A DNA stretch of 64,000 nucleotides from Microbulbifer sp. VAAF005 (GTDB taxonomy: Bacteria > Pseudomonadota > Gammaproteobacteria > Pseudomonadales > Cellvibrionaceae), in the NCBI RefSeq assembly GCF_030012985.1, contig NZ_CP120233.1, positions 1,178,001 to 1,242,000 on the forward strand, given 5' to 3'. Below the pieces are notes generated by a model. The model was not told the DNA's origin. It saw nothing but the letters and a program-made list of their open reading frames with translations, and did not search any database. Made by a program: the position numbers and the translations under genes. Below, one piece after another: positions 28,284-40,761 of the stretch. The number at the start of each line of letters is the position of its first letter. The stretch's first letter is position 1.

Positions 28284-29597
28284 TTAGCCTTGTTTTTGCG
28301 GCTTAATCACTTCGTCGTAGCTACTGTCAACTTCAGATACTTTAGCTGAAGCCAGTACGTGATCAACAACCTGGTCTTCCAGTACAACAGACTCAACACC
28401 AGACAGCAGCTCACGGTTGCTGTAGTAGTAGTCAACCACTTCTTGCGGCTGCTGGTAGGTAGAAGCCAGCTCTTCAACTTTCGCCTTTACGCGATCGGCA
28501 TCAACAGAAAGTTCATTCTGCTTAACAATCTCACCGACTACCAAACCGAGAACTACACGGCGTTTTGCCTGCTCTTCGAACATAGTGTCAGGCAACATGC
28601 GCTCGGCATCTTCAGCCTTGATCTGGCCACCAAACTGCTGAACCATTTGACCACGCAGGGTAGTTACTTCACTGGCAACCAGAGCGGACGGCAGCTCAAC
28701 TGGATGCTTCTCGAACAGCTGATCCATGATCTGGGTCTTAACTTTGTTCAGAGCGGCATTTTTCAGCTCACGCTGCATGTTGTTGCGAACTTCCTCACGG
28801 AACTTCTCTTCGCCACCTTCCTGAACACCGTAAGCTTTGAAGAACTCTTCGTTCAGCTCGGGAAGTTCAGGCTTCTCGGAAGAAGTCACCTTGATATTAA
28901 AGGTAACAGCAGCACCGCGAAGCTCTTCTGCCTGGTAATCTTCCGGGAAGGTCAGATCAATGTCTTTCTCTTCACCGGGCTTCATGCCCAGAATGCCTTC
29001 TTCGAAGCCAGGAATCATCTGGCCGGAACCCAGTACCAACTGGTGGCCTTCGGCCTTACCGCCTTCAAACTCTTCGCCGTCTTTGCGACCAACAAAGTTG
29101 ATAACAACACGATCGCCCTTCTGAGCTTTGCGCTTGGTATCTTTCCAGGAAGACTGTTGTTTGCGCAGAATATCGATCATGCTCTTCACGTCAGCATCAG
29201 TAACTTCTGCAACAGGGCGTTCTACAGCGATCTCAGCCAGGTCAGCGAGTTCAACTTCAGGGTAAACTTCGAAAGTAGCAACGTACTCCAGGTTTTCACC
29301 AGCAGCAGTCTGCTTGGCTTCGATGCTAGGCTGGCCGGCAGGTTTAACCTCTTCCTTCTGAACCGCTTCGTAGAAAGAACGGCTCATTACCTCACCCAGA
29401 ACTTCCTGACGAACGCCGGCACCAAAGCGCTGGCGAACAACCTTCATCGGCACCTTGCCTTTGCGGAAGCCATTGATGCGAACAGTCTTAGCAGCCTGCT
29501 GGAGACGCTTGTCCACTTCTTTGTCGACAATTTCTGCCGGCAAGTTGACCGTTAAACGACGCTCCAGACCGGAAGTAGTTTCGATGGAAACCTGCAT
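28284..29597 (-). CDS. tig: Trigger factor (ribosome-bound chaperone)
   Basis: Chaperone and prolyl isomerase that binds at the ribosome exit tunnel. The N-terminal ribosome-binding signature GFRKGKVPMKVVRQRFG is at residues ~44-60. The FKBP-like domain (KKGDRVVINFVGRKDGEEFEGG, GMKPGEEKDIDLTFPEDY) and helical C-terminal arms follow. Length 437 from the ATG at 29597, which has GAGGA five bases upstream. It heads the tig-clpP-clpX block. Confidence 0.98.
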   Translation of the reverse strand: MQVSIETTSGLERRLTVNLPAEIVDKEVDKRLQQAAKTVRINGFRKGKVPMKVVRQRFGAGVRQEVLGEVMSRSFYEAVQKEEVKPAGQPSIEAKQTAAGENLEYVATFEVYPEVELADLAEIAVERPVAEVTDADVKSMIDILRKQQSSWKDTKRKAQKGDRVVINFVGRKDGEEFEGGKAEGHQLVLGSGQMIPGFEEGILGMKPGEEKDIDLTFPEDYQAEELRGAAVTFNIKVTSSEKPELPELNEEFFKAYGVQEGGEEKFREEVRNNMQRELKNAALNKVKTQIMDQLFEKHPVELPSALVASEVTTLRGQMVQQFGGQIKAEDAERMLPDTMFEEQAKRRVVLGLVVGEIVKQNELSVDADRVKAKVEELASTYQQPQEVVDYYYSNRELLSGVESVVLEDQVVDHVLASAKVSEVDSSYDEVIKPQKQG

Positions 29598-29781
29598 GTT
29601 TATCCTCGTGAGACTATCTCTGTAATCGCGCCGCAGCGCCAACGAATACCGGGTCACCGAGACTTAGTCAGCGACCTCGTGGGCGCAGCACGAAATAATA
29701 CTTTTGCGCTGCCGCCAAATACACAAGAAGCCCGCACCCACCCCTCCAGGGCAAGTCACACGGACTTCAAGGCTTTTAATT

Positions 29782-29866
<85 letters not shown>

Positions 29867-30003
29867 AAATCGAACCTGCCGCTAACTCTTTGATATTTAA
29901 GCGCTTTCGCTACTTTTTTAGAGCCCATCGCGACAAGGGGTGCAGATTGTGCCACAGCATTTTTGGGTCTTCAACACTTTACTGAACACTTTTCTCATAA
30001 AAT

Positions 30004-30033
30004 AAAAAAAGGCGCCTCAAAGGCGCCTTTTTT
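30004..30033. terminator. Terminator after fadA
   Basis: AAAAAAGGCGCC and GGCGCCTTTTTT pair around TCAAA. It ends the fadBA transcript on the minus strand and faces the tRNA-Leu region. Confidence 0.9.
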
Positions 30034-30048
30034 CGGGGTCTAACTTCC

Positions 30049-33392
<3,344 letters not shown>

Positions 33393-33517
33393 TGATTGAC
33401 CTCTTTTATTCTGGGCCGCGATCCTGGGCCCGGGGTCGGAATTTTTGTGCAACCAAGGGCCGCCCCGCACAGCGCGGTGACACTTAGGCCCAATTTGGTC
33501 AGCCGTAGTATAGCCAG

Positions 33518-33537
33518 ATTCAAACGATTGTTTGAAT
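33518..33537. promoter_or_regulatory. PsrA-type operator upstream of fadBA
   Basis: ATTCAAACGATTGTTTGAAT: two 8-base arms around GATT. The core CAAAC-N4-GTTTG matches the PsrA box known from Pseudomonas, where PsrA represses fadBA until long-chain acyl-CoA binds it. It lies 126 bases upstream of fadB. No psrA gene is in the window. Confidence 0.75.
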
Positions 33538-33691
33538 ACTATTTCTTACAAATGGAGTGGCACCAGGAGTGCCAAAGTACAGAAATTCGCCAGTTTGCGA
33601 ACGGAAAGAAATTAAAGCTGGGCTAGTCTATCTCGGATCGTGCCGCCCTATCAGCCACTTGGCACGAACTCCCTCTTTTCTAAACCATCTT

Positions 33692-34285
33692 TCAGGAATT
33701 GGGCTCTTGAAGGTCGGGATGCCCATAAGCCGGCATCATTGCGCTGACAACTACACAGTCACAGCGACCTGTATTTCGAAAGCGGTGCGGACGCTGAGCA
33801 TCAAAATAATACCCATCGCCGGTACTCAGCAGGGCAAAGTCGGAGCCAACCGTAACCTCCAGGTCACCACTGACAACCACCCCACCAATCTCCCCCTCAG
33901 CAGATTCGAGAGAAAAGCCGGTGTCATCCCCAGCGGGAAACACTTTCCACAATAGCGACATGCCGCAGTTTGCTTTTGCCCCTCCAAACAAACGGCAGGA
34001 TACAGTACCGTGACCGATGTCTGGCACTTCACTTCCACGAAAAAAAATCTGTTTTGCGCCCGACATCTCTAGGGAAAAGAAATCGGTTAGCGACATAGGT
34101 ATTGCACCCAATATCTTCTGTAGCGAACCGACAGAAGGGCTAACCTTTCCAAGCTCTATAAAAGAAATTGTTGCGTTAGTCATCCCAGCCCGCCTCGCCA
34201 ATTCCCTCTGCGAAATACCGTAAATGTGGCGCACCATTTTTAAACGGGCGCCAACATCCTCTTCAGGATCATCCATGCTCCCCAA
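33692..34285 (-). CDS. XRE-family regulator with cupin domain
   Basis: 197 residues: an N-terminal helix-turn-helix (RLKMVRHIYGISQRELARRA, MTNATISFIELGKVSPSVGSLQKIL) and a C-terminal cupin domain (GEIGGVVVSGDLEVTVGSDFALL, GDGYYFDAQRPHRFRN). The layout is that of PuuR/PauR, which sense polyamines; the ligand here is not certain. It lies between fadB and fabY and is transcribed on the minus strand, after fabY. No polyamine genes are nearby. Confidence 0.88.
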   Translation of the reverse strand: MGSMDDPEEDVGARLKMVRHIYGISQRELARRAGMTNATISFIELGKVSPSVGSLQKILGAIPMSLTDFFSLEMSGAKQIFFRGSEVPDIGHGTVSCRLFGGAKANCGMSLLWKVFPAGDDTGFSLESAEGEIGGVVVSGDLEVTVGSDFALLSTGDGYYFDAQRPHRFRNTGRCDCVVVSAMMPAYGHPDLQEPNS

Positions 34286-34352
34286 AAGCTCCTTTTGCGT
34301 TATTTTCCCTCAGGTAAAAATCAACACATTTGAGGTATTACTTGAAAACCAA

Positions 34353-36209
34353 TCACACCATATCTTCAAATGGATTTCCATTTGGCAGCTTCACTGGCGG
34401 CATCCCGGGCAAACATATTTCCTCTTCTGAGATAGCTATCTCATTTTCGTCGATCATGCCCTCACCAAACCGATAAATAACATCCAGTTCACCGCGAGAA
34501 GCCTTGGCATTGTATTTGTCACTCTGCTCTACAACTTTCTCATTTAGCACTTGAGAAGCTGTAATCGCAGACTTGCCATGACGCTTTTCCATCATTGTTT
34601 TTGTAATCTGGGGCGACAAAATTGTCGCTGTCGCATTATTACCACCAAAACCTTTTGAGTTTAGGAACGCAAGATCCAGCGTTCCCCGCCCTCTATCCGT
34701 ATGCTCCAGAGAGATATCAAGATGCTTACAATGAACATCGTCAGCGATGCGATCAACGGTGGTCACTCCCGGGAGTATGCCGCGATCAAATACACCTAAC
34801 GCTGTAACTAACTGATCCCCACTGGCTGAAGCGACGGTATGCCCCAAAAAGGCCTTAACCGCACAAATCGGCCATTCAGTAATGCCAAATGCGCCGGCCA
34901 AACGATCAAAAATGGCGGACTCAGTAACTCGATTTTGCGGCGTACTGGAGCCATGGGCCTGCACAAAGCTGCGACGCCGCAAACTATCCTCACCCACAAT
35001 TGCCCGCGCCTCCGCCATTGCTCTGGCCATCGTCAGGTAATTCCCGGGACCCGGCGCAGAAATCGATTTCTTTGTGCCGTCGGCATTGGTAAACACACCG
35101 GCAACCGAACCATATACAGAAGCACCCAACTCGAGCGCCAGAGCATCGTCCATTAAGATGACCCACTGGGTACCCTCACCCAAGGTAAAGCCACAGTTCT
35201 CACCGAACGGGCGACTGGTGCGTCGATAATCAATTTCTCCGGGGAAAAGCTTGCGTAAATTCTCGGTAGTGGCAAGGGCACCCATCGTTGAATAGCCATC
35301 GACAACTTCAGGCACAAGGGGCGCCTCAGCCGCACCAATTACAGCGACCCGCGCCCTACCCGAGCGAATATCTTCAACGCCAGCGCGAAGGTTGTACAGG
35401 AAGGTCGCGCAAGCACCGGCAACAGCGCCGGTAGAACCGACATTTCCGAGCACATAAGCGTTAACAAAATCCGCTGGCATACTATTTAAACCAAGCGCTA
35501 GTTGTTTAGAACTTACGCGACTACCTCGCAGGCGAGACTGCAATAGACCGCCGTTACCAAATGGGTCCAACTGACTCATTGCCGAGGCGGCATAGAGGGC
35601 AATATTCCCCGGCCCAGCCGCAGACACAACAGTATCCCAGTCAACCCCCAAAGACTGCACCGCATCTGACGCACCCAAGAGGGCCAGCTGCAACCCCCTG
35701 GGATGAAATCGAGAGTTATATTTAGTGCCCGGTTCAAATCCAGTTGGGAGCTGGCCGGCGGCGGCCACACTTATCTCGCGGTGGCTATCCAACAAAACTG
35801 ACAGCTCAGTTGTGGTGACTCGAACCCTACCGCCCTGGATATGCTCCAAGTGCCAATGAGCTGGCACAGGCTGCGGAAGTTGCCGGGTGGAAATTTCGAA
35901 TGTCAGGCCCTGGGGGTTTGCAAGCTGGGCAGACTGATGGAAATGGCACTTGCGGTAGTCGTAATAGCGACTCTCTAGTTCGCGCACCAATGTACCATCC
36001 AACACCTGCTGCTCAAGGGCAGGATCCAAAATGCCTTCGGCGTTGTCTCCGGTTCGCAAGCCCATCAGGGCAGCCAGGTCGGAAAGAGTGCTATCCCGCT
36101 CTTTCTTACTCAGTTTGTCTAGCACGAGGCGAGAGTACCCCTTATGGAAAGAACTACGTCCAGCAGGGTTGAATCCACCGAATGCGGTGATTACGGGAAG
36201 GCGCTGCAT
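34353..36209 (-). CDS. fabY: Beta-ketoacyl-ACP synthase FabY
   Basis: Starts fatty-acid synthesis by joining acetyl-CoA with malonyl-ACP, replacing FabH in Pseudomonas. The 618-residue protein matches FabY along its length: LPVITAFGGFNPAGRSSFHKG at the start, GACATFLYN with Cys267, VQAHGSSTPQNRVTE with His419, VKAFLGHTVA with His457. I choose the ATG at 36209 because GGAGG precedes it and homologues begin there; the reading frame continues open for 85 codons upstream without homology. Divergent from the GlxA-type regulator gene; the two share a 139-base promoter region. Confidence 0.95.
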   Translation of the reverse strand: MQRLPVITAFGGFNPAGRSSFHKGYSRLVLDKLSKKERDSTLSDLAALMGLRTGDNAEGILDPALEQQVLDGTLVRELESRYYDYRKCHFHQSAQLANPQGLTFEISTRQLPQPVPAHWHLEHIQGGRVRVTTTELSVLLDSHREISVAAAGQLPTGFEPGTKYNSRFHPRGLQLALLGASDAVQSLGVDWDTVVSAAGPGNIALYAASAMSQLDPFGNGGLLQSRLRGSRVSSKQLALGLNSMPADFVNAYVLGNVGSTGAVAGACATFLYNLRAGVEDIRSGRARVAVIGAAEAPLVPEVVDGYSTMGALATTENLRKLFPGEIDYRRTSRPFGENCGFTLGEGTQWVILMDDALALELGASVYGSVAGVFTNADGTKKSISAPGPGNYLTMARAMAEARAIVGEDSLRRRSFVQAHGSSTPQNRVTESAIFDRLAGAFGITEWPICAVKAFLGHTVASASGDQLVTALGVFDRGILPGVTTVDRIADDVHCKHLDISLEHTDRGRGTLDLAFLNSKGFGGNNATATILSPQITKTMMEKRHGKSAITASQVLNEKVVEQSDKYNAKASRGELDVIYRFGEGMIDENEIAISEEEICLPGMPPVKLPNGNPFEDMV

Positions 36210-36348
36210 CCTGACCTCCAGCCAAGTACTTAACACTATAAAAATAAGAGATGCGAGTGTAGGGGGTGGCGATTCTGTCCAGTTATGGGCATACTGGCCA
36301 GCAAAATTGAGTGTTTTGGCCAATAGCGCAAGTGCGCACAGATATGTA

Positions 36349-37335
36349 ATGCGAACAGTAACTTTTCTACTTATCGACCAGATGCTGGCAACCGGCACCG
36401 TTCTTCCCCTCGAGATGCTCCGTGGCGCAGAGAGTCGCGCAAGAGTGGAGGGTATCAAGGGCAACCTAAAATTGGTGACCGCCAGTCTGGATGGGACACC
36501 AGTAAATACCCGCTGCGGATTTACCCTTCAGCCGGATGTCGCTCTCAGCGATGCACCAGACAGCGATCTAATCTACATCCCGACCATGTGGCGCAACCCC
36601 CGCCCCGCCCTAAAACGAGGCGGAAAAATATTAGAGTGGCTGCGCCAGCAGGAAAAACAAGGGGCCGCTATCAGCGCTGTGGGTACCGGGGTGTGCTTTC
36701 TGGCCGAAGCAGGTCTTCTAAACGGTAAGCCCGCAACTACCCACTGGCATTATTTTGATCAATTCAGCTCAGACTATCCAGAGGTAAAGTTAAAGCGTCA
36801 ATATTTTATCACCCAAGCAGACAAGCTTTTCTGTGCAGCAAGCGTCAATGCCTTGGCAGACGTTACCGTTCACATGATTCGCCAACTGTATGGACCAGCC
36901 ATTGCCAGCCATGTGGAGCGAAATTTCTCTCACGAAATTCGCCGCCCCTTTGAAGAGATCGCCTATTCTGAGGGATCTGTTCAGCTACATCCAGACGAAG
37001 ATATCGTTCAAGCCCAAGCCTGGCTCAAAGAACACTGCAATACTGAAGTACGCCTTAGCGAAGTGGCACAACTCTTTGACATGAGCGTGCGATCATTCAA
37101 TCGCCGGTTCAAACTAGCAACAGGACAGACACCCTTGCAATACTTACAAAATGTCAGGGTTGATATGGCGCGCGAACTTTTGCAATCAAGTAATTTATCG
37201 GTCAATGAAATTGCTGAAAAAGTTGGCTATCAGGATATGGGGCATTTCACTGCACTTTTTAAAAAGTTTTTGGCAACCACCCCCAGCGAATACCGCACTA
37301 CGGTGCGCGCTAAACTATTCAGGGTCAATACTTAA
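36349..37335 (+). CDS. GlxA-family transcriptional regulator (DJ-1/PfpI-like plus AraC HTH)
   Basis: 328 residues. The N-terminal half (about 1-185) is a class I glutamine-amidotransferase-like domain without clear catalytic function (AISAVGTGVCFLAEAGLLNGKPATTHWHY). The C-terminal AraC/XylS DNA-binding domain has two HTH units (RLSEVAQLFDMSVRSFNRRF, VNEIAEKVGYQDMGHFTALF). I choose the ATG at 36349 (MRTVTFLLIDQML). It is divergent from fabY, so it may control lipid synthesis, but that is inference. Its end overlaps the 3' end of the next, convergent gene by 21 bases. Confidence 0.9.
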   Translation: MRTVTFLLIDQMLATGTVLPLEMLRGAESRARVEGIKGNLKLVTASLDGTPVNTRCGFTLQPDVALSDAPDSDLIYIPTMWRNPRPALKRGGKILEWLRQQEKQGAAISAVGTGVCFLAEAGLLNGKPATTHWHYFDQFSSDYPEVKLKRQYFITQADKLFCAASVNALADVTVHMIRQLYGPAIASHVERNFSHEIRRPFEEIAYSEGSVQLHPDEDIVQAQAWLKEHCNTEVRLSEVAQLFDMSVRSFNRRFKLATGQTPLQYLQNVRVDMARELLQSSNLSVNEIAEKVGYQDMGHFTALFKKFLATTPSEYRTTVRAKLFRVNT

Positions 37336-37971
37336 TTTTCTCAGAAAAATAACATCACTATGGACAAACTGGAGCTCGGCACCTAGTGACCGAGCCAACC
37401 ACTCAAATGTCTTCACACTAAAAAAACAAATGTGTGTAGGATCTCTAATGTAGTGCCAATTGGCGAAACGCTCCGCAGAAATAACCAATTTGGTCATCAG
37501 GGCCATAACACCTCCGGTGCGCAACCTACCCCAGAGGTTCTCGATCTCCGCTCCAGGCTGCCCCAAATGCTCGATCACCTCTGTTGCGACGATAAAGTCA
37601 TAATTCCCATGCAGCGCCTTTTGAGCTGGCGCATAAAAATGATCATACAGATCGACTCTATGCCCATTGCCCTCTAAAATTCTGGCCAACAAGGGGGCCG
37701 GCCCGCAACCAAAATCCAGACCATAACAACATGAGCCCTTCAGCTCTTTTAGCAAGGGCTGCGCGCAACGACTGAGAAATTGACGGTAACCTTCATCCTC
37801 TATCGAATTCTCATGAAGGTCGTAGTAAGCTTTTTCTTCATCGGGACTTAAGTGGAATTTCGGGGGAACAAATACGAGCGCGCAGTTATCACACTGATGA
37901 TAGCTGCGGAATTTATCTCGATGGTAAGGCTGCACCGCACGATGGCGGCACAGCGGACACTGCAGTGACAA
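37315..37971 (-). CDS. Class I SAM-dependent methyltransferase with N-terminal zinc ribbon
   Basis: 218 residues. The N-terminus has CPLC and CDNC pairs forming a zinc ribbon (residues 5-8 and 28-31). The methyltransferase motif I is YGLDFGCGPAPLLARIL, with ATEVIEHL as motif II and THICFFSVKTFEWLARSLG at the end (Methyltransf_23 type). The substrate is unknown. It lies 1 base downstream of ibpA on the same strand, so it may be heat-shock cotranscribed; it overlaps the glxA-like gene tail-to-tail. Confidence 0.88.
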   Translation of the reverse strand: MSLQCPLCRHRAVQPYHRDKFRSYHQCDNCALVFVPPKFHLSPDEEKAYYDLHENSIEDEGYRQFLSRCAQPLLKELKGSCCYGLDFGCGPAPLLARILEGNGHRVDLYDHFYAPAQKALHGNYDFIVATEVIEHLGQPGAEIENLWGRLRTGGVMALMTKLVISAERFANWHYIRDPTHICFFSVKTFEWLARSLGAELQFVHSDVIFLRKLSIDPE

Positions 37972-37972
37972 C

Positions 37973-38449
37973 TTACGCTACTGCCGCACTGGACTCGGTG
38001 TCACTCTTTGCATGCTGGAGAATATTGCCTTCTGTAATCGAGATTTTTCTCGGCTTCATTGCTTCAGGTATTTCACGCACTAACTCTACATGCAACAACC
38101 CATTCGCCAACTTTGCATCAGTTACTTTTACATGATCAGCGAGCTGAAAGCGCCGCTCAAAATTTCTTGCGGCAATACCCCGGTGTAAATACTTCCCCTG
38201 ACCATTATTTTCCGGCTTAGTACCGCTAACCACTAAACGATTTTGCTCTACTTGAATATCAAGTTCAGACTGCTCAAAGCCGGCAACAGCCATAGTAATT
38301 CGGTAACTATCATCACCGGTTAACTCTATATCGTATGGGGGGTAGGAAGGCTGCTTTTGCTCGCTAGTGGTCATTGCATCAAGCAGGCTGGCCATACGGT
38401 CAAAGCCAATAGCAGATCGATAAAGTGGGGAGAAATCAAAATTACGCAT
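37973..38449 (-). CDS. ibpA: Small heat-shock protein IbpA/Hsp20
   Basis: Holding chaperone of aggregated proteins, 158 residues. It begins MRNFDFSPLYRSAIGFDRM, typical for IbpA, followed by the alpha-crystallin domain (YDIELTGDDSYRITMAVAGF, RFQLADHVKVTDAKLANGLLHVEL) and a C-terminal PRKISI, the IxI-type motif. I choose the ATG at 38449 because the GAGGA site is 7 bases away; the ATG at 38455 is only one base from it. Upstream are a sigma-32 promoter and a ROSE-like hairpin. Confidence 0.95.
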   Translation of the reverse strand: MRNFDFSPLYRSAIGFDRMASLLDAMTTSEQKQPSYPPYDIELTGDDSYRITMAVAGFEQSELDIQVEQNRLVVSGTKPENNGQGKYLHRGIAARNFERRFQLADHVKVTDAKLANGLLHVELVREIPEAMKPRKISITEGNILQHAKSDTESSAAVA

Positions 38450-38456
38450 TATCATA

Positions 38457-38473
38457 TCCTCAGTTCAGAGCAA
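38457..38473 (-). promoter_or_regulatory. ROSE-like RNA thermometer hairpin covering the ibpA ribosome site
   Basis: On the minus strand TTGCTC, a 6-base loop TGAACT, then GAGGA. The TTGCT-type segment opposite the Shine-Dalgarno sequence with one extra G is the hallmark of ROSE elements, which melt on heating. The hairpin hides GAGGA of ibpA. Confidence 0.7.
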
Positions 38474-38552
38474 TATTTGAAACTACGTCCGTCAAATGAC
38501 CAGACTCTTTTCAGGGGCACTTTCTATTGAAGCTACCGCCTGCATAAAAGAA

Positions 38553-38578
38553 ATATGGGCAGAGATTTCTTATTCAAG
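38553..38578 (-). promoter_or_regulatory. Sigma-32 promoter of ibpA
   Basis: On the minus strand CTTGAA (38573-38578), 12 bases, then GCCCATAT (38553-38560), 7 of 8 matching CCCCATNT. Transcription start near 38546 gives a leader of ~95 bases, a suitable length for a ROSE element. Confidence 0.85.
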
Positions 38579-38595
38579 GGTGAAAGATAAATTTT

Positions 38596-39201
38596 ATGTC
38601 AAAAACTCACAAAAAGCTTCTCGAGCCCACCTGCAGAATTTTTATTGGCATCCAGCTAGATGAAACGACACAGGAGTTTTTAAATAAGTTAACGGTCGCC
38701 ATAAAGCGCAAACAAGATGCTGCATCAATTACCAGCACTCGCTGGATAACCCGCCAAAACCGTCATATCACCCTTTGTTTTCTAGGCCAGTTACCTATTG
38801 AAGTAATCCCTCTACTTAAAACCGGGCTCACATCCATTGCAGAGGCCACAACTGAATTGAAAACCAATTTTTTTAAACTCGGCACCTTTCCGGGCAATGA
38901 CGCTCACTTAATTGCAGCAGAAGTTGTGGCTACCCAGCAATTGGAGGCTCTACATGAATCCATCAAGCAGCTAGCCAAAAGGCTATCCTTACCGGCAGAG
39001 AGCCGGCGCTATCGTCCGCATATCACCCTATGCAGGAGCGGTAAGCAATTTCAATGGTTTTCTCCATTGAAGCTTGAGCACCCACTAACACTAAACAACA
39101 TCACGCTCTACCAAAGCCAACCCAGCCAATATGGCAGCCGCTACTCTCCCCTGCAGACAACAACCCTACGCCCACTAAAAAATTCAAACGCACAATTATA
39201 A
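38596..39201 (+). CDS. thpR: RNA 2',3'-cyclic phosphodiesterase ThpR
   Basis: 2H phosphoesterase of the LigT/ThpR family, 201 residues. The two HxTx motifs are HITL (NRHITLCFLGQL, residues ~56-59) and HITL (YRPHITLCRSG, ~140-143). It opens 2',3'-cyclic phosphates in RNA. rtcB in this window also acts on such ends, but they are far apart. The ATG at 38596 is 18 bases from the ibpA -35 box on the other strand. Confidence 0.92.
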   Translation: MSKTHKKLLEPTCRIFIGIQLDETTQEFLNKLTVAIKRKQDAASITSTRWITRQNRHITLCFLGQLPIEVIPLLKTGLTSIAEATTELKTNFFKLGTFPGNDAHLIAAEVVATQQLEALHESIKQLAKRLSLPAESRRYRPHITLCRSGKQFQWFSPLKLEHPLTLNNITLYQSQPSQYGSRYSPLQTTTLRPLKNSNAQL

Positions 39202-39238
39202 TCCTGCGGAATTACAGAACTTTACCTGGTACCCAAAA

Positions 39239-39271
39239 GTAAAAAAGCGAACCAATGGCTCGCTTTTTTAC
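39239..39271. terminator. Bidirectional terminator between thpR and the coiled-coil gene
   Basis: GTAAAAAAGCGA and TCGCTTTTTTAC form a 12-base-pair stem around a 9-base loop, with A and T tracts on either side. Confidence 0.9.
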
Positions 39272-39292
39272 TTAACGGTATAACTGGGGTGG

Positions 39293-40281
39293 TCAGTTTA
39301 ACTCTGCCAATACATACTCTGGGTACATAACCAACCGCGGCCTAGATAGGCGGCGCGCATCAAAAATAAAGACATAGCGAGCACCATCGTCCTCAGCCGG
39401 GATAGTGCGGCGGAATTTCCAGGTATTAATCTTGTAAGTTTGTCGGCCTGATTCAACAGTAGTCACCAGGCGATACTGATTTTCACCCAGAAATTCAAAA
39501 GGAACCCTCTCTCCACCAATTGGGCGCATTTCAAGGTTATTAAATGTTTTCCTGTCGTTACCCTCTTCATCAGCCAAGAGGTCATTTAGGCGCGCCGTCT
39601 CACGCTTCACATATTCCAGCAGCTCGCCGTCAATCTCGCGCTTGATAGTAACCTCTTCCTTCGCCGGTTCTTCACGCTTTGGCGGTTCAACTTGAGCCCG
39701 AATTTTAGGGGGCTTGGGCTTTTCAGTTACTGCGGCGGCTTTCGCCATTGCAGCTCTTCTTTCAGACGCCTCCGCCTTTGCAAGCATATCCTCGACCATC
39801 GCACTGATTTTATCCTGCTGAGCAGAAATCTTCGCTTTAGCATCAACAACTGCCCGCTTCTCCTCAACAAGTTTTTGTTGCAATTGCTGATGATTTTCTT
39901 TGATGAAGTCAAGGCGACGTGAACGGCTATCCACCCCCTCTCCGCCATAGCAAATGCATGCTTGGCCTTCTTTAAACGGCGCTCAGTGTCGGAGTTGGAG
40001 CTTGACTCGTGAGCTCGATTCGCTTGGTTGAGTTCCTGGCGACTCGCCTCATATTCCAGACGCAACTCATCAAGGGACTTTTGGGCTTGCTCGAGCTTAT
40101 ATTCATACGAGAGCAGCTCATTCTCAATATCTTCAAGCACAACACTCCTGTTTTCAAGAGACTGCTCTAGCCGCGCAAGGCGGTTTTTCTCCGCCGTGAG
40201 GGGCGTTTGCGCTTGTGCCACTGCCCCACCTATAACCACTAAGCCCGCCAAAAGAAGCGAGCAACACCGCTTTACCGCCAT
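39293..40281 (-). pseudogene. Secreted coiled-coil protein of unknown function, one frameshift
   Basis: Two frames of one gene. The first begins at the ATG at 40281 with a signal peptide (MAVKRCCSLLLAGLVVIGG…AQA) and a long coiled coil (RLARLEQSLENRSVVLEDIE, SYEYKLEQAQKSLDELRLEY). At a C5 run (39934-39938, plus strand) the frame is lost; six would join it to the second (VDSRSRRLDFIKENHQQLQQ…). The second continues the coiled coil and ends in a beta-rich domain (RVPFEFLGENQYRLVTTVES, WKFRRTIPAE, ARYVFIFDARRLSRPRLVMYP). I do not recognise the family. Restored length is ~329 residues. Probably an exported cell-envelope protein. Confidence 0.75.
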
Positions 40282-40761
40282 CGTCCTGAACCCATTTCTC
40301 GAATTGATGTGTTTCGTATGTTGGAAGCGCAGTTTCTCTATGCCTTCTAGCAAGGTGAAGATACTGCACAATGCGGTCAATTTTACGCACGGAGCAAGCT
40401 ATCGGCAATGACCTTGCGTCCATCTGAGCCTACCGGCTGATCAATTAACCTTCAAATACACAATGTTGAGTCACTAAAGTGACACAGCGCCCAAATTTAT
40501 GTGAAATTTTTCCGCAATAGCGCTTGATTTTTTTTTCAGCGGAAGCATTATGGATACCAGGGAGAAGATCGCTGGACTCAGCGGAAACCCGACCCGGACG
40601 TAAAACACCCATAGCTGCTTTGTCAGCAAACAATCGTTGCGATTCCGGCAGCTCGGCGCTTCAACTGCAGCCTCGAACCCTCCCACTAGGGCGCCCTACC
40701 TTCTTTACAGCAAACCGCAACAGCGGCCTGCATGGTTTCTTTTAACCGGAGGTATGTGCCC
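40282..40761. other. Intergenic region between coiled-coil gene and HPF-like gene
   Basis: 480 bases between divergent genes. It contains a short inverted repeat GTCACT-AA-AGTGAC (40470-40483), which could be an operator, and an SD (GGAGG, 40748-40752) for the HPF-like gene. I see no RNA gene or coding sequence. Confidence 0.5.

Noticed and set aside
28359..29555. 398-residue open frame antisense to tig
   Set aside because: It lies wholly inside tig, has no homology or SD and its composition follows from codon bias of the gene on the other strand.
36210..36464. N-terminal extension of the fabY frame (85 codons)
   Set aside because: FabY homologues start at MxRLPVI and the extension overlaps the divergent regulator promoter.
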